Shown in pieces: positions 17,346 through 27,378 of a stretch of 64,000 nt of DNA. The notes below the pieces were generated by a model that did not search any database, was not told the origin of the DNA, and saw only the letters and a program-made list of their open reading frames with translations. The translations under genes were made by a program, and so were the position numbers. This DNA is from Anaerocolumna sp. MB42-C2 (GTDB taxonomy: Bacteria > Bacillota > Clostridia > Lachnospirales > Lachnospiraceae), in assembly GCF_030913705.1 (NCBI RefSeq), contig NZ_CP133190.1:4041001-4105000 (forward strand), in the 5' to 3' direction. How positions within the stretch are numbered: the stretch's first letter is position 1; each line of letters opens with the position of its first letter.

Positions 17346-18119
17346 ATGTTATTAGTGTTAGATGTAGGCAATACCAATATTACTTTAGGTATTTTTAAAG
17401 ACGAGGCATTGGTGGCAAGTTTTCGTATGACTACAAAAACACCCAGAACTTCGGATGAATATGGATTAACCATATGCGGATTGTTAAACAACCGAAAAGT
17501 GGAAGTTTCTGATATAGAGGCCGTGATTATAGCAAGTGTTGTACCTGGAATTATGCATTCCTTAAAGAACAGTATTATTAAATATTTAGGACTTATGCCG
17601 ATAGAAGTAGGTGCAGGCACAAAAACAGGAATAAAGATGGTTACAGCTAATCCGAAAGAAATTGGAGCGGACAGAGTAGTAGACGCAGTCGCAGCTTATG
17701 ATATATATGGTGGTCCGTTAATTGTAATCGATTTTGGAACAGCTACGACTTATGATTTAATATCAGAAGACGGTTCTTTTTTAGCGGGTATTACAAGCCC
17801 GGGTATTCGTATCTGTGCAGATGCTTTATGGAATGAAACCGCTAAACTGCCCGAGATCGAAATCAAGAAACCTGCGTCCATTTTAGCCAAGGAAACCATA
17901 TCCAGCATGCAGGCCGGGTTAGTGTATGGTTATATTGGACAAACAGAATACATTGTTAAAAAGATAATTGAAGAATCCGGGATACAGGGAATCAAAGTTA
18001 TCGCAACCGGCGGATTAGGCAAAATTATCGCAGAAGCAACGGATGTAATTCAAATATTTGATCCAAATCTGACCTTACAAGGGTTAAGACTGATCTATAA
18101 TAAATGTAAAGGAAAATAA
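17346..18119 (+). CDS. coaX: Type III pantothenate kinase
   Basis: It phosphorylates pantothenate in the first step of coenzyme A synthesis. ASKHA-fold motifs: phosphate loop [14 protein letters not shown] at the N-terminus, [17 protein letters not shown] in the middle, and [15 protein letters not shown] as the second phosphate motif. The adenosine motif region is [11 protein letters not shown]. The 257 residues are typical, and it is the feedback-insensitive, monovalent-cation-dependent class. The dus gene follows after 86 bases, an order common in Firmicutes. Shine-Dalgarno AAAGGAG. Confidence 0.95.
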   Translation: MLLVLDVGNTNITLGIFKDEALVASFRMTTKTPRTSDEYGLTICGLLNNRKVEVSDIEAVIIASVVPGIMHSLKNSIIKYLGLMPIEVGAGTKTGIKMVTANPKEIGADRVVDAVAAYDIYGGPLIVIDFGTATTYDLISEDGSFLAGITSPGIRICADALWNETAKLPEIEIKKPASILAKETISSMQAGLVYGYIGQTEYIVKKIIEESGIQGIKVIATGGLGKIIAEATDVIQIFDPNLTLQGLRLIYNKCKGK

Positions 18120-18205
18120 TCATTGTATGATATCCGATAAATGCAATACGATTAACGCTGCATATGTTGATTTGTAAGAGAAATAATATTTAGGGAGTAC
18201 TTTAA

Positions 18206-19183
18206 ATGGATTTAAACATTGGTAATGTTAAGATAAACGGTAATTTAGTTTTAGGTCCCATGGCAGGTGTAACAGACCTGCCATTTCGAATCTTGTGCAA
18301 AGGACAAGGAGCCGACCTGATTTATACCGAGATGGTAAGCGCGAAAGGAATACAATATAATAATAAAAATACAGAAAGTCTGCTTACGGTGGAGGAAATG
18401 GAACGGCCTGTCTCCCTGCAGTTATTTGGTGCAGACCCTTATATTATGAGCGAAACGGCGAAACGAATCGAACACAGGAATTTTGATATTCTGGATATTA
18501 ATATGGGCTGCCCCGTTCCCAAGGTTGTTAATAACGGTGAGGGATCTGCATTAATGAAAGAACCCAAATTAGTGGGCGAAATCGTACATGCAATATCCTC
18601 GGCAATTCATAAACCCCTGACAGTTAAAATCAGAAAAGGATTCACAGAATCCACTGCTAATGCAGTAGAAATTGCGAAAATAGCAGAGGCAAACGGGGCA
18701 GCAGCTATAGCAGTCCACGGGCGTACCAGGGAGCAGTATTATAGCGGAAAGGCCGACTGGAACATAATAAGGGCAGTAAAAGAGGCAGTACGGATACCGG
18801 TTATCGGCAACGGAGATATCTTTAAACCGGAAGATGCAAAACGGCTGATAGAGGAAACCGGATGTGACGGTATCATGCTTGCAAGAGGTGTCAGAGGAAA
18901 TCCCTGGTTATTTGCACAAGTAAAGGAATTTCTTTCTACAGGTAAGAAACTGGATAAACCAAACGTTTTTGAAGCAGTAGATATGATGTTACGCCATGCC
19001 AGATTATCCATTCAATATAAAGGGGAATATATTGGTATAAGGGAAATGCGAAAACATGTAGCCTGGTATACTACAGGTTATCCCCTGGCAGCAAAGTTAA
19101 GGCAGCATGTAAATGAAATAGAAGACTATACCCAATTGGAAGAATTATTAAATCAATACCTGAAATCAATTAAGGAGATATAA
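18206..19183 (+). CDS. dusB: tRNA-dihydrouridine synthase (DusB type)
   Basis: FMN enzyme that reduces uridine to dihydrouridine in tRNA. TIM barrel from residue 1 (LGPMAGVTDLPFRILC), active-site cysteine in DINMGCPVPKVVNNGEGSAL, FMN and RNA motifs AIAVHGRTREQYYSGKADW and VIGNGDIF, then CDGIMLARGVRGNPWLF. The C-terminal helical RNA-binding domain is from about residue 245. Length 325 fits DusB. It is read after coaX. Confidence 0.94.
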   Translation: MDLNIGNVKINGNLVLGPMAGVTDLPFRILCKGQGADLIYTEMVSAKGIQYNNKNTESLLTVEEMERPVSLQLFGADPYIMSETAKRIEHRNFDILDINMGCPVPKVVNNGEGSALMKEPKLVGEIVHAISSAIHKPLTVKIRKGFTESTANAVEIAKIAEANGAAAIAVHGRTREQYYSGKADWNIIRAVKEAVRIPVIGNGDIFKPEDAKRLIEETGCDGIMLARGVRGNPWLFAQVKEFLSTGKKLDKPNVFEAVDMMLRHARLSIQYKGEYIGIREMRKHVAWYTTGYPLAAKLRQHVNEIEDYTQLEELLNQYLKSIKEI

Positions 19184-19297
19184 AAGATATAAATCATAGG
19201 AGTAATAAAACGAATTACGTATAAGGGCAGTATCATTAATACAGGCGGAAGCAGCTTTCGAATAAGATTATGGAAAAACGTGGTACTAACGGCTTCA

Positions 19298-19325
19298 TTG
19301 ACTATTCATTAAAAACAGATATAAT
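19298..19325 (+). promoter_or_regulatory. Sigma-A promoter of the YvyF-like gene
   Basis: TTGACT (19298-19303), 16 bases, TATAAT (19320-19325), 46 bases before the ATG. Confidence 0.7.
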
Positions 19326-19370
19326 AGAATATAGGTAAACACTGTTTTTTTAAGAAAAGGAGGCCCACCT

Positions 19371-19838
19371 ATGAGAGAATCCCGGAAAATTATTGCTGCA
19401 AAATTTAAGGAAGACGGAAACCTTGGTGAAACCAAGATCTGCGTGCGATGCAAGAGAATGTTTACCTATCTAGGGTACGGGCATTATTATTGCCCTATGT
19501 GCCGCAAGGCGGATGAAGAAGATTTTTTGAAAGTAAAAAATTATATCTATGATCATGGAACAGCTCCTGCTTTGGAGGTATCCGAAAATACCGGAATCAG
19601 TTTAGAAAGAATCAACCAATATCTAAGAGAGGGAAGATTGGAAATTCCAGAGAACTCACCTATATTTATTAAATGTGAAATGTGCAGAGTTGATATTCGA
19701 TCCGGTAGATTATGTCCGGAGTGTGCTTCCAAATTAAGTCATGCCATGAGAATCAAAATGGATTTTGATGACGAACAGATTGGTCCAGTCCCTAAAAAAT
19801 TAGCAGGCAAAATGCGCTTTATAAGAAATGAAAAATAA
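19371..19838 (+). CDS. YvyF-like zinc-ribbon protein (flagellar-operon-protein type)
   Basis: 155 residues with two cysteine pairs that look like zinc ribbons: CVRCKRM...YYCPMC near residues 22-43 and CEMCRVD...LCPEC near 101-121. Between them is a small helix-turn-helix-like segment (APALEVSENTGISLERINQY). This order matches the YvyF/TIGR03826 family found in the comF-flgM region of Bacillus, where it affects flagellar gene expression. Here no flagellar gene is nearby. Shine-Dalgarno AAAGGAGG. The name is moderately sure and the function is unknown. Confidence 0.75.
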   Translation: MRESRKIIAAKFKEDGNLGETKICVRCKRMFTYLGYGHYYCPMCRKADEEDFLKVKNYIYDHGTAPALEVSENTGISLERINQYLREGRLEIPENSPIFIKCEMCRVDIRSGRLCPECASKLSHAMRIKMDFDDEQIGPVPKKLAGKMRFIRNEK

Positions 19839-20031
19839 ACAACGAGATAGAGATTGCAGTATCTTTATTCATCACTATTCACAAAAAATGAATATTTAAT
19901 AGAAAATAGTTGATTTTTATGAATGAAAATAGTAATATATTTACTACAAAGACAAATGTACGCCATACAAATACAATAGGGTATAAAATGTCGTTTGCTA
20001 ATATGAAGTAATGAATATCGGGAGGGTTAAC

Positions 20032-21114
20032 ATGAGCAAATTAAGAGTTGGTATCTTAGGTGGTACCGGAATGGTAGGTCAACGTTTTATTTCTTTATTA
20101 GAAAATCATCCTTGGTTTGAGGTTGTTGCAATAGCTGCCAGTCCGAGAAGTGCGGGCAAAACATATGAAGAAGCTGTAGGTGACAGATGGAAAATGTCAA
20201 CCCCAATGCCGGAAGCCGTTAAAAAGATGATTGTTAAAAACGTAAATGAAGTAGGGGCAGTAAGCAGTGAAGTAGACTTCGTTTTTAGTGCTGTTGATAT
20301 GACAAAAGATGAAATTAAAGCAATCGAAGAGGCTTATGCTAAGACAGAAACACCAGTAGTATCCAATAATAGTGCTCATAGATGGACTCCGGATGTTCCT
20401 ATGGTTGTGCCGGAATTAAACCCGGAACACTTGGAAGTTATTAAAGATCAAAAGAAGCGTTTGGGTACCAGCAGAGGTTTTATAGTGGTAAAACCAAACT
20501 GTTCCATACAAAGTTATACACCGGCCTTACATGCCTTAAGAGAATTTGGACCTAAAGTGGTTGTGGCAACTACTTACCAGGCTATATCCGGTGCAGGCAA
20601 GAACTTCAAGGACTGGCCTGAAATGATTGACAATGTTATACCTTATATCGGCGGTGAAGAGGAAAAGAGTGAACAGGAACCGTTAAGAATCTGGGGTAAG
20701 GTAGAAAACGGCCAGATTGTAAAGGCTTCTTCCCCTCTTATTACAACGCAATGTATTCGTGTTCCGGTTACAGACGGACATACCGCAGCAGTGTTTGTAA
20801 GTTTTGAAAAGAAACCAACAAAAGAAGAGATTTTAAAAGCATGGAGTGAATTCAAAGGTTTACCGCAGGAACTGAATTTACCTAGTGCACCAAAACAGTT
20901 TATTCAGTATCTGGAAGAAGATAACCGTCCTCAGGCTAAGTTTGACAGAGATTATGAAAATGGCATGGGAGTTTCTTTTGGCAGATTACGTGAAGATACC
21001 GTATTTGATTATAAGTTTGTAGGATTATCCCATAATACCGTCCGTGGTGCGGCGGGTGGAGCTGTTCTTATAGCGGAATTATTAAAAGCTCAGGGTTATA
21101 TTGAAGCAAAGTAA
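20032..21114 (+). CDS. asd: Aspartate-semialdehyde dehydrogenase (archaeal/fungal-like class)
   Basis: It reduces aspartyl phosphate to aspartate semialdehyde on the route to lysine, threonine and methionine. NADP loop VGILGGTGMVGQRFISLLEN, catalytic Cys157 in VVKPNCSIQSYTPAL, substrate-binding VPVTDGHTAAVFV with the active-site histidine, and C-terminal LSHNTVRGAAGGAVLIAELL. The class with 350-360 residues and the PNCS-type active site is common in archaea and clostridia. The start at 20032 has GGGAGG eight bases upstream; the frame is open seven codons earlier. It stands alone, and no lysine riboswitch was seen in its leader. Confidence 0.94.
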   Translation: MSKLRVGILGGTGMVGQRFISLLENHPWFEVVAIAASPRSAGKTYEEAVGDRWKMSTPMPEAVKKMIVKNVNEVGAVSSEVDFVFSAVDMTKDEIKAIEEAYAKTETPVVSNNSAHRWTPDVPMVVPELNPEHLEVIKDQKKRLGTSRGFIVVKPNCSIQSYTPALHALREFGPKVVVATTYQAISGAGKNFKDWPEMIDNVIPYIGGEEEKSEQEPLRIWGKVENGQIVKASSPLITTQCIRVPVTDGHTAAVFVSFEKKPTKEEILKAWSEFKGLPQELNLPSAPKQFIQYLEEDNRPQAKFDRDYENGMGVSFGRLREDTVFDYKFVGLSHNTVRGAAGGAVLIAELLKAQGYIEAK

Positions 21115-21153
21115 TATAGTTTAATCTCAGGATGTGAGACAAGCGCAATTTAG

Positions 21154-21196
21154 AAAAAACCACGTAAGCAGGATATGGCTTTTACGTGGTTTTTTA
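21154..21196 (+). terminator. asd terminator
   Basis: AAAAAACCACGTAA (21154-21167) pairs with TTACGTGGTTTTTT (21182-21195). Confidence 0.85.
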
Positions 21197-21278
21197 AATA
21201 AATAATTATTTATATTAATTATGAGTTGTATAAGTTATTATTTAAGTGATTCAGTTCAATTAATTATATATTTACTGA

Positions 21279-22010
21279 TTATTTATTTATATCAAAAAGA
21301 TATCGAACGAATTCACCGGCGTTTTGTTTATATTTAGAATTTACGACAACTCCTAATACCGGTCTGTCAACAAGGTTACCTGCATTATCATAGATTTTAG
21401 CTCCATCCAAATAAATACCATAAGGACTGGAGGTTTTATCTTCTTCCGTTTCGGAATAATAGAATGAATCGGTTAATGCGGTAATTAAATCGGTTGGCAG
21501 CTCATCTGATAATTTACTGAAGTTTCCCATTCGCGCATAATTTGCAAATACAGATTCCGGTGCGATGATTACATCAATCTGTGCTGCAGCAATATAAGTG
21601 ACTAATTTTTGCTGGGAAGCCATTGAGAGTTCTGAAACATTACCCTCACTTCCTAATTGAAAAGAGCTGTCAATAAGGATTTCCTGGGTTTTTGGATCAA
21701 TTCCCAGTTTTTCGGCAAAATCACTTTGAACGGCGGCCGCTGTTTCATCATCCATTGCAGAATTGACTACCGCGGCGTATAAAACAGTTTCAGGCTTAGG
21801 AGATAAAATACTGTATGCCATATAACCAATCCCGGCAACAGCTAGGATAATTACGATTACTTTAAATCTGTAATAATTATTAAAATAAGTAACTTTTTCC
21901 TTAAATGTCATTTCACTTAATTTCTGTTTTTCTGTCTGTTCAGTCCTTGGTTTATATATTTCCGCAGAATTATCCAGTACGGTATTTTCTAATTTACTTT
22001 TCTCTATCAT
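21279..22010 (-). CDS. Unknown membrane-anchored protein
   Basis: 243 residues with a 48-residue charged cytoplasmic lead, one membrane segment (about 50-68, VIVIILAVAGIGYMAYSIL) and an extracellular domain of about 170 residues. The outer domain contains IDVIIAPESVFANYARMG and VLGVVVNSKYKQ, which give it the feel of a substrate-binding-protein lobe, but no family was recognised. It is on the minus strand, as is the larger unknown surface protein downstream (22433-24160). A MITE-like element lies in its upstream gap. It is probably cell-surface, function unknown. Confidence 0.7.
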   Translation of the reverse strand: MIEKSKLENTVLDNSAEIYKPRTEQTEKQKLSEMTFKEKVTYFNNYYRFKVIVIILAVAGIGYMAYSILSPKPETVLYAAVVNSAMDDETAAAVQSDFAEKLGIDPKTQEILIDSSFQLGSEGNVSELSMASQQKLVTYIAAAQIDVIIAPESVFANYARMGNFSKLSDELPTDLITALTDSFYYSETEEDKTSSPYGIYLDGAKIYDNAGNLVDRPVLGVVVNSKYKQNAGEFVRYLFDINK

Positions 22011-22148
22011 AAAGATTACCTCTTTTCAATATACAGAATAGAATATGATAACATAACCGATTAACATATAGATTTATACTAAAATAAGTTTATCATAATC
22101 ATACAGCAAAAAAAAGAAATTATTTCTAAAATATTCATAAAAAAATGG

Positions 22149-22321
22149 GTTACTTTTCACTCCCCTGCAAAAAGCAGCAGTTCCGCGAACAATAACAGAC
22201 TTCGCAATGCACACAAAACGAGGAGGCAGCGTTCCTACGCTGCAATTCTCCGGTTTTCTGTGACGTTCGCTTTCCCTACACTCACAAAAATACGTCCCGT
22301 TTGTTACCTGTGAACAGTAAC
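22149..22321. repeat. MITE-like element, full copy B (173 bp)
   Basis: Ends are GTTACTTTTCAC and GTGAACAGTAAC (one mismatch between the arms). It is flanked by AAAAATGG (22141-22148) and AGAAATGG (22322-22329), an 8-bp direct repeat with one difference. It shares nearly its whole length with copy C, including the CTGCAAAAAGCAG and GGCAGCGTTCCTACGCTGC hairpins. An antisense reading frame across it is fortuitous. Confidence 0.8.
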
Positions 22322-22325
22322 AGAA

Positions 22326-22401
22326 ATGGTGCAGTTCAAAGTTTCTCATCATCTGGCTTATTAACACGAAAGCAGACGATAATAACGATGTCCTGCACCA
22401 T
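22326..22401. repeat. 9-bp inverted repeat next to MITE copy B
   Basis: ATGGTGCAG (22326-22334) and CTGCACCAT (22393-22401) are exact reverse complements 58 bases apart, downstream of the minus-strand gene at 22433. They could be the base of a terminator-like structure or the scar of an older insertion. The rest of this 420-base gap is the MITE-like element and AT-rich DNA. Confidence 0.4.
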
Positions 22402-22432
22402 AAGGTTGTTAATTATCTGTTTATTTTAACGA

Positions 22433-24160
22433 TTAATAGGAACCGTATAAATAAGATTGTAATAAACTGTTTATATCAAGTCCGGTTACATCTTGTACAT
22501 GGGTCATAAATCCTTCAAAATCAGCCGTACCCATATAGGAATAAATATCATTATCAATAACCTGATCAGAGGAACCAGGGAATGTAAAGTCTTCATAAGC
22601 ACTTTCTTTGCTGGTTATATCAAGGGCACCAGCTTCCATATTACCATACATTACCTGTAATTTCATATTCTGCTGTTTATCATTCGCATTGCAATCAAGC
22701 ACAATTTCTGCTCCCATAAAAAGATCTGAGCTTATGGTATATTTACCGTTTATACCTTTGCCGTTAATTAGCTTAGCATTTTCTGCAGTTATATTAAATG
22801 AATAATTCGTATAATCACTGTATTCGGCGCTGTAACCGGAGAATTTAAGAACGCCGTCTCCGGTAAAACCAGAGGAGGAATTGGTGCCGTCTACAGAAAA
22901 ATCAAATAAATCTGAACCATTATCTTTTAACCAGATCGTATAACTTAATTTTGAACCATCTGAGACTACAGTATATCCGCCGCCGGAAGTTTTGTCCTTT
23001 CCGGAAGTTGTAAACTCACGACCCATAATTCTTCCCGTTTTGTCTACATATACATTGAATAAAACCGGGTCCGAAGAAGCAGTTTTAGCTTCTTTATCTA
23101 ATCTGGCAAGAGAATCTTCAATCAGTTTTGCATATTCATCTTCTTTACAGATATTTAATGTTGCAAATAATCTTTTTAATGAATCATCTTTTTTGGCTTC
23201 ATTTAAAATAGCTGTCGTAATATTAAAGATATCTTCCTCATTCAATTCGGCTGTCAGCTTATTATATGTAGCATTTGATTTGGAAGCAGTTATCTTGACA
23301 TTTTTCTCAAGCTTCATATTATCAATATGATCTATGAGTAAAGCAGAATATTTCTTTAATAAGGAATTCAGTGTATCCGGAGACAGGGAATCGTTGTTTA
23401 AAAGAGCCTCCATATCATTAACATAATCAGTGTAGTTACCTCCGTCAGCCATTTCACCGGAATAGGACATAAGATCATTTAATGAAAATAATAGGTAAGC
23501 ACTGCTTAATTCAGGTACACTTGCGAATAATTCACCTGTTTTAGAATTAATCAAGGCGTTTAAGGTAACTAAGGCTTGCTCATTATAAGAAAACCCGATT
23601 GTCGACTTTGAATTATCGCCTTTAGTCATGGAAGTGATTTTTGCTTCCAGTGATTTAAAGTCATTAAGTCCAATCATACCGGTGAATTGAGGATTCACAG
23701 TTAATTTTACACTGGTATCCTGGCCAACACCTTTCGTTTTCTGGTCATTATACAGTGTTAGATATTTATCATAGGATTCAGTAAAAGTATCAATGCCTTT
23801 ATTAATATTTTTCTTTTCTATGGAAGAATAATATTCAACAGGACTTTTTGTCATTAATGCAATAGTATTGGCTAGGGTATTGCGGTTCGCATAGGCCGTA
23901 ACCGAACCGGCTAAAAGCACAATCAGAATAAGAATTCCTGCAATAAATTTTGGATTTGGTTTCTTTTTGGAAGGGACTTCTGTTGTTTCATAACTTTGTT
24001 CATAAGGTGCTTCTTCAAAAGTAATTGTTTCAGTTTCAATGTCATTACTTTGAGAAACAGAATCCATAGGATTATTATCAGCGGATTCCTCATTATTTGA
24101 TGTAATTGGATTGGCATCGAATTCGTTGCCGTTGTTTGGATTGTTATTCATAGCTCCCAT
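22433..24160 (-). CDS. Unknown large surface protein, single membrane anchor
   Basis: 575 residues. An Asn/Glu-rich cytoplasmic lead of about 70 residues (no homology visible) is followed by one membrane segment (about 72-92, FIAGILILIVLLAGSVTAYA) and a long extracellular part. The outer part is rich in Ser, Thr, Asp and Asn, with beta-strand-like patterns in the second half (FSVDGTNSSSGFTGDGVLKF, YSFNITAENAKLINGKGING). No catalytic motif is seen. Length and layout resemble clostridial proteins annotated only by DUF numbers. The start at 24160 has GAGAGG six to eight bases upstream; M4 (24151) is an alternative. Confidence 0.7.
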   Translation of the reverse strand: MGAMNNNPNNGNEFDANPITSNNEESADNNPMDSVSQSNDIETETITFEEAPYEQSYETTEVPSKKKPNPKFIAGILILIVLLAGSVTAYANRNTLANTIALMTKSPVEYYSSIEKKNINKGIDTFTESYDKYLTLYNDQKTKGVGQDTSVKLTVNPQFTGMIGLNDFKSLEAKITSMTKGDNSKSTIGFSYNEQALVTLNALINSKTGELFASVPELSSAYLLFSLNDLMSYSGEMADGGNYTDYVNDMEALLNNDSLSPDTLNSLLKKYSALLIDHIDNMKLEKNVKITASKSNATYNKLTAELNEEDIFNITTAILNEAKKDDSLKRLFATLNICKEDEYAKLIEDSLARLDKEAKTASSDPVLFNVYVDKTGRIMGREFTTSGKDKTSGGGYTVVSDGSKLSYTIWLKDNGSDLFDFSVDGTNSSSGFTGDGVLKFSGYSAEYSDYTNYSFNITAENAKLINGKGINGKYTISSDLFMGAEIVLDCNANDKQQNMKLQVMYGNMEAGALDITSKESAYEDFTFPGSSDQVIDNDIYSYMGTADFEGFMTHVQDVTGLDINSLLQSYLYGSY

Positions 24161-24186
24161 TTTAACCTCTCTTTATATTTGTATAG

Positions 24187-24241
24187 TAGGATTAGGCTAA
24201 AAAGATCTCACATAAGCGGTCTTTTTATACTAGAATCCTAT
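24187..24241. repeat. Long imperfect hairpin upstream of the 22433-24160 gene
   Basis: TAGGATT at the left end pairs with AATCCTA at the right, and AAAAAGA pairs with TCTTTTT nearer the centre. It lies 25-80 bases before the minus-strand start codon, in its probable leader. No known regulatory RNA was recognised. Confidence 0.45.
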
Positions 24242-24490
24242 TTTATAAAGAATAGAATAATTTCATTATCCCTTTTCTATTGGGTGTCGTTAAATGACGA
24301 ATTATCTTATCTTTATAAATCACATAAAAATGGTATCAGATGTATATAATAAAGTCAATTAGAATATCATTAGAATTCCCGCTGTAATCGATAAATGGAA
24401 GAAAAAACAGAAATATAGGAAATAAAGGAATATGATGACGAATATGTTTATTTACAAATATCCTATATTAATATAAAATAATATAAAATC

Positions 24491-24504
24491 ACGAAAACTT
24501 TCGT
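24491..24504. promoter_or_regulatory. Operator-like dyad upstream of cellobiose phosphorylase
   Basis: ACGAAAACTTTCGT is a near-perfect palindrome of the kind bound by LacI-family sugar regulators. A related half, GCGAAAGTTTTAGT, occurs at 24704-24717 between the promoter and the gene. The remaining DNA of the 607-base gap is AT-rich without other clear signals. Confidence 0.45.
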
Positions 24505-24556
24505 AAAAAGATAGAGATCATAAAATTATACATTTAAACTTTGTTTATAATGCTAG

Positions 24557-24585
24557 TTGAAATAACATGGCTTTTAGTATATAAT
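24557..24585 (+). promoter_or_regulatory. Sigma-A promoter of cellobiose phosphorylase
   Basis: TTGAAA (24557-24562), 17 bases, TATAAT (24580-24585). The untranslated leader would be about 175 bases and includes the second operator-like half-site. Confidence 0.75.
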
Positions 24586-24767
24586 TACGACGAGAGAGTA
24601 CTGATTTTATCAATGAAATACAGATTTTCAGTAAAAAGCACAACGTATGAATCCAGAGTATATAAAATTACATAGAACTAAAATTTTAGATTCTGTTTTC
24701 AATGCGAAAGTTTTAGTAAAGCAACAGATGTTATAATAAAAAATATCTGCAGAAAAGGAGAATAAGA

Positions 24768-27206
24768 ATGAAATACGGTTTTTTTGATGACACAAAAAAA
24801 GAATATGTAATAACTACCCCAACGACTCCTTACCCTTGGATTAATTATTTAGGTTCACAGGAGTTTTTCTCATTAATTTCTAATACGGCCGGAGGATACA
24901 GCTTTTATAAAGATGCTAAATTAAGGAGAATTACCCGTTTCCGTTACAATAATGTACCTTTGGATTTAGGCGGCGGTCGTTACTACTATTTATACGATAA
25001 CGGTGATTTCTGGTCACCGGGATGGGCTCCTGCCAAGAAAGAATTAGACCATTATGAGTGCCGTCATGGTATGGGTTATACTAAAATTTCAGGCAAAAGA
25101 AATGAGATTGAAACAGAAGTAACGTTTTTTGTACCATTAAACTATAATGGTGAAGTTCATAAAGTAGTAGTTAAAAATACGGGAAATAAGAAAAAAGAAG
25201 TGAAATTATTCTCCTTTATTGAATGGTGCTTGTGGAATGCTCAGGATGATCAGACAAATTTCCAGAGAAATTTTAATACCGGTGAAGTGGAAATCAAAGG
25301 TTCTGTTATTTATCATAAAACGGAATATAAAGAACGCAGGGATCATTATGCTTTCTTTTCTGTAAATGCGCCAATCGAAGGCTTTGATTCCGACAGAGAG
25401 AGTTTTATAGGAACTTATAATGGCTTTGAAAATCCTCAGGTGGTAGCTTCCGGTAAACCGAACAATTCGGTTGCGGATGGATGGTCACCTATAGCATCCC
25501 ATTGTCTGGCTTTATCCTTAGAACCCGGTGAAACAAAAGAGTTAGTATTTATATTAGGTTATGTGGAAAATCCGTTAGAAGAAAAATGGGAATCCAAAAA
25601 TGTAATTAATAAGAAAAAAGCAGAAGATATGATAGCTAAATTTTCCCATAGTGCCGCAGTTGATCAAGCATTGGAAGAATTGGCTGTATATTGGGATGGA
25701 TTATTGTCAAAATATACCATTATTTCAAAAGATGATAAATTAAACAGAATGGTAAATATATGGAACCAGTATCAATGTATGGTTACTTTCAACTTGTCCA
25801 GAAGTGCATCTTATTTTGAATCCGGTATCGGAAGAGGTATGGGCTTCCGCGATTCCAACCAGGATTTGTTGGGTTTCTTACATCAGATTCCGGACCGTGC
25901 AAGGGAAAGAATTATAGATTTAGCCTCTACTCAATTAGAAGACGGCGGTGCTTATCATCAATACCAGCCGCTCACTAAGAGAGGCAATGATGAAATCGGC
26001 GGTAACTTTAATGATGACCCGTTATGGCTGATTCTGGCAGTTGTGGCTTATATTAAGGAAACCGGTGATTATACGATTCTTGATGTGAAAACTCCGTTTG
26101 ACAATGACGAATCCGTAGCGGCACCTCTCTCAGACCATATTAAGAGATCTTTTGACCATGTAATTAATAATGTAGGTCCTCATGGCTTACCGTTAATCGG
26201 CAGAGCAGACTGGAATGACTGTTTGAACTTAAACTGTTTCTCCATGGAACCGGGTGAATCATTCCAGACAACAACCAGCAAAGATGGCAGGGTTGCTGAA
26301 TCTGTTATGATTGCAGGTATGTTTGTTTATATCGGAAATGAATATGCAAAACTGATGGAAAAGGTCGGTAATCAGGCAGAAGCTGACAGAGCAAATAAAG
26401 AAGTAAGCAAAATGAAAGATGTCATTATGGAACATGGCTTTGATGGTGAGTGGTTCCTTAGAGCTTATGATGATTATGGTAAAAAAATCGGCAGCAACGA
26501 ATGTGAAGAAGGTAAAATATTTATTGAATCACAAGGTTTCTGCGTAATGGGCGGCTGCGGAATCAAAGACGGTAAAGCCATAAAAGCTTTGGATGCAGTG
26601 GAGGAAAGACTTGGTACAAAATATGGCTTGGTTCTGAATAATCCGGCATTTACGAAATATTATGTAGAATATGGTGAAATCTCCACATATCCGGCCGGAT
26701 ATAAAGAAAATGCAGGTATCTTCTGTCATAATAACGCGTGGATTATGTGTGCGGAAGCAGTTGTTGGCCGGGGTGATAAAGCATTTGATTATTATACAAG
26801 AATTGCTCCGGCTTATACGGAAGAGTACAGTGAAATTCATAGAATGGAACCGTATGTATATTCCCAGATGGTAGCAGGTAAAGATGCAAAGCGATTCGGA
26901 GAAGCTAAGAATTCCTGGCTGACCGGTACGGCTTCCTGGAACTTTGTAGCTATTACCCAGTTTATATTAGGTATTATACCGGAATATGACGGACTGATGG
27001 TAAATCCTGCGATACCGGCTTCCTGGGACGGATATCAGGTAACCAGACACTTCAGGGGAGATATTTTAAAGATTACGATTAAAAATCCAAACCATGTATC
27101 TGCCGGTGTGGCTAAGATGACCGTGGACGGTAAAGAAGTTTCCGACAATATAGTGCCTGTGTTTGGTGATGGTAAGGAACATGGAGTAGAAGTAATATTA
27201 GGATAA
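24768..27206 (+). CDS. cbpA: Cellobiose phosphorylase, glycoside hydrolase family 94
   Basis: It splits cellobiose with inorganic phosphate into glucose 1-phosphate and glucose in the cytoplasm, saving ATP. The N-terminal beta-sandwich opens with [16 protein letters not shown], and the (alpha/alpha)6 barrel holds [18 protein letters not shown] and [15 protein letters not shown]. Asp484 in that last motif is the expected general acid. The C-terminal part has [17 protein letters not shown]. Length 812 matches cellobiose phosphorylases (about 810) and not the longer cellodextrin or chitobiose enzymes; cellodextrin specificity cannot be fully excluded. Shine-Dalgarno AAAAGGAG. An oligopeptide-type importer follows after a strong terminator. 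Confidence 0.95.
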   Translation: MKYGFFDDTKKEYVITTPTTPYPWINYLGSQEFFSLISNTAGGYSFYKDAKLRRITRFRYNNVPLDLGGGRYYYLYDNGDFWSPGWAPAKKELDHYECRHGMGYTKISGKRNEIETEVTFFVPLNYNGEVHKVVVKNTGNKKKEVKLFSFIEWCLWNAQDDQTNFQRNFNTGEVEIKGSVIYHKTEYKERRDHYAFFSVNAPIEGFDSDRESFIGTYNGFENPQVVASGKPNNSVADGWSPIASHCLALSLEPGETKELVFILGYVENPLEEKWESKNVINKKKAEDMIAKFSHSAAVDQALEELAVYWDGLLSKYTIISKDDKLNRMVNIWNQYQCMVTFNLSRSASYFESGIGRGMGFRDSNQDLLGFLHQIPDRARERIIDLASTQLEDGGAYHQYQPLTKRGNDEIGGNFNDDPLWLILAVVAYIKETGDYTILDVKTPFDNDESVAAPLSDHIKRSFDHVINNVGPHGLPLIGRADWNDCLNLNCFSMEPGESFQTTTSKDGRVAESVMIAGMFVYIGNEYAKLMEKVGNQAEADRANKEVSKMKDVIMEHGFDGEWFLRAYDDYGKKIGSNECEEGKIFIESQGFCVMGGCGIKDGKAIKALDAVEERLGTKYGLVLNNPAFTKYYVEYGEISTYPAGYKENAGIFCHNNAWIMCAEAVVGRGDKAFDYYTRIAPAYTEEYSEIHRMEPYVYSQMVAGKDAKRFGEAKNSWLTGTASWNFVAITQFILGIIPEYDGLMVNPAIPASWDGYQVTRHFRGDILKITIKNPNHVSAGVAKMTVDGKEVSDNIVPVFGDGKEHGVEVILG

Positions 27207-27255
27207 TAATGGATATTCACGAGTTCCACCATAACTTATGAGTATAGATAGGACC

Positions 27256-27300
27256 AAAAGAAACGTCAAAGGAGAAAAACCTTTGGCGTTTCTTTTATAA
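27256..27300 (+). terminator. Terminator of cellobiose phosphorylase
   Basis: AAAAGAAACGTCAAAGG (27256-27272) pairs with CCTTTGGCGTTTCTTTT (27280-27296) with one G-T position. Confidence 0.9.
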
Positions 27301-27318
27301 AAAATTTTATTTACACCC

Positions 27319-27347
27319 TTGAAATTTTTAAGAATTAAGTTTATTAT
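27319..27347 (+). promoter_or_regulatory. Sigma-A promoter of the Opp/Dpp-type operon
   Basis: TTGAAA (27319-27324), 17 bases, TATTAT (27342-27347), 32 bases before the first ATG. Confidence 0.75.
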
Positions 27348-27378
27348 GAATTATAAAATTTCATAAGGAGGAGTTATT

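Noticed and set aside
19839..20031. Lysine riboswitch or T-box before asd
   Set aside because: The leader is short and AT-rich and lacks the lysine-aptamer and T-box consensus words.
22074..22367. 97-aa minus-strand ORF
   Set aside because: It lies across MITE-like copy B; the same kind of frame appears in copy C (44175-44366) on the other strand. No start signal.
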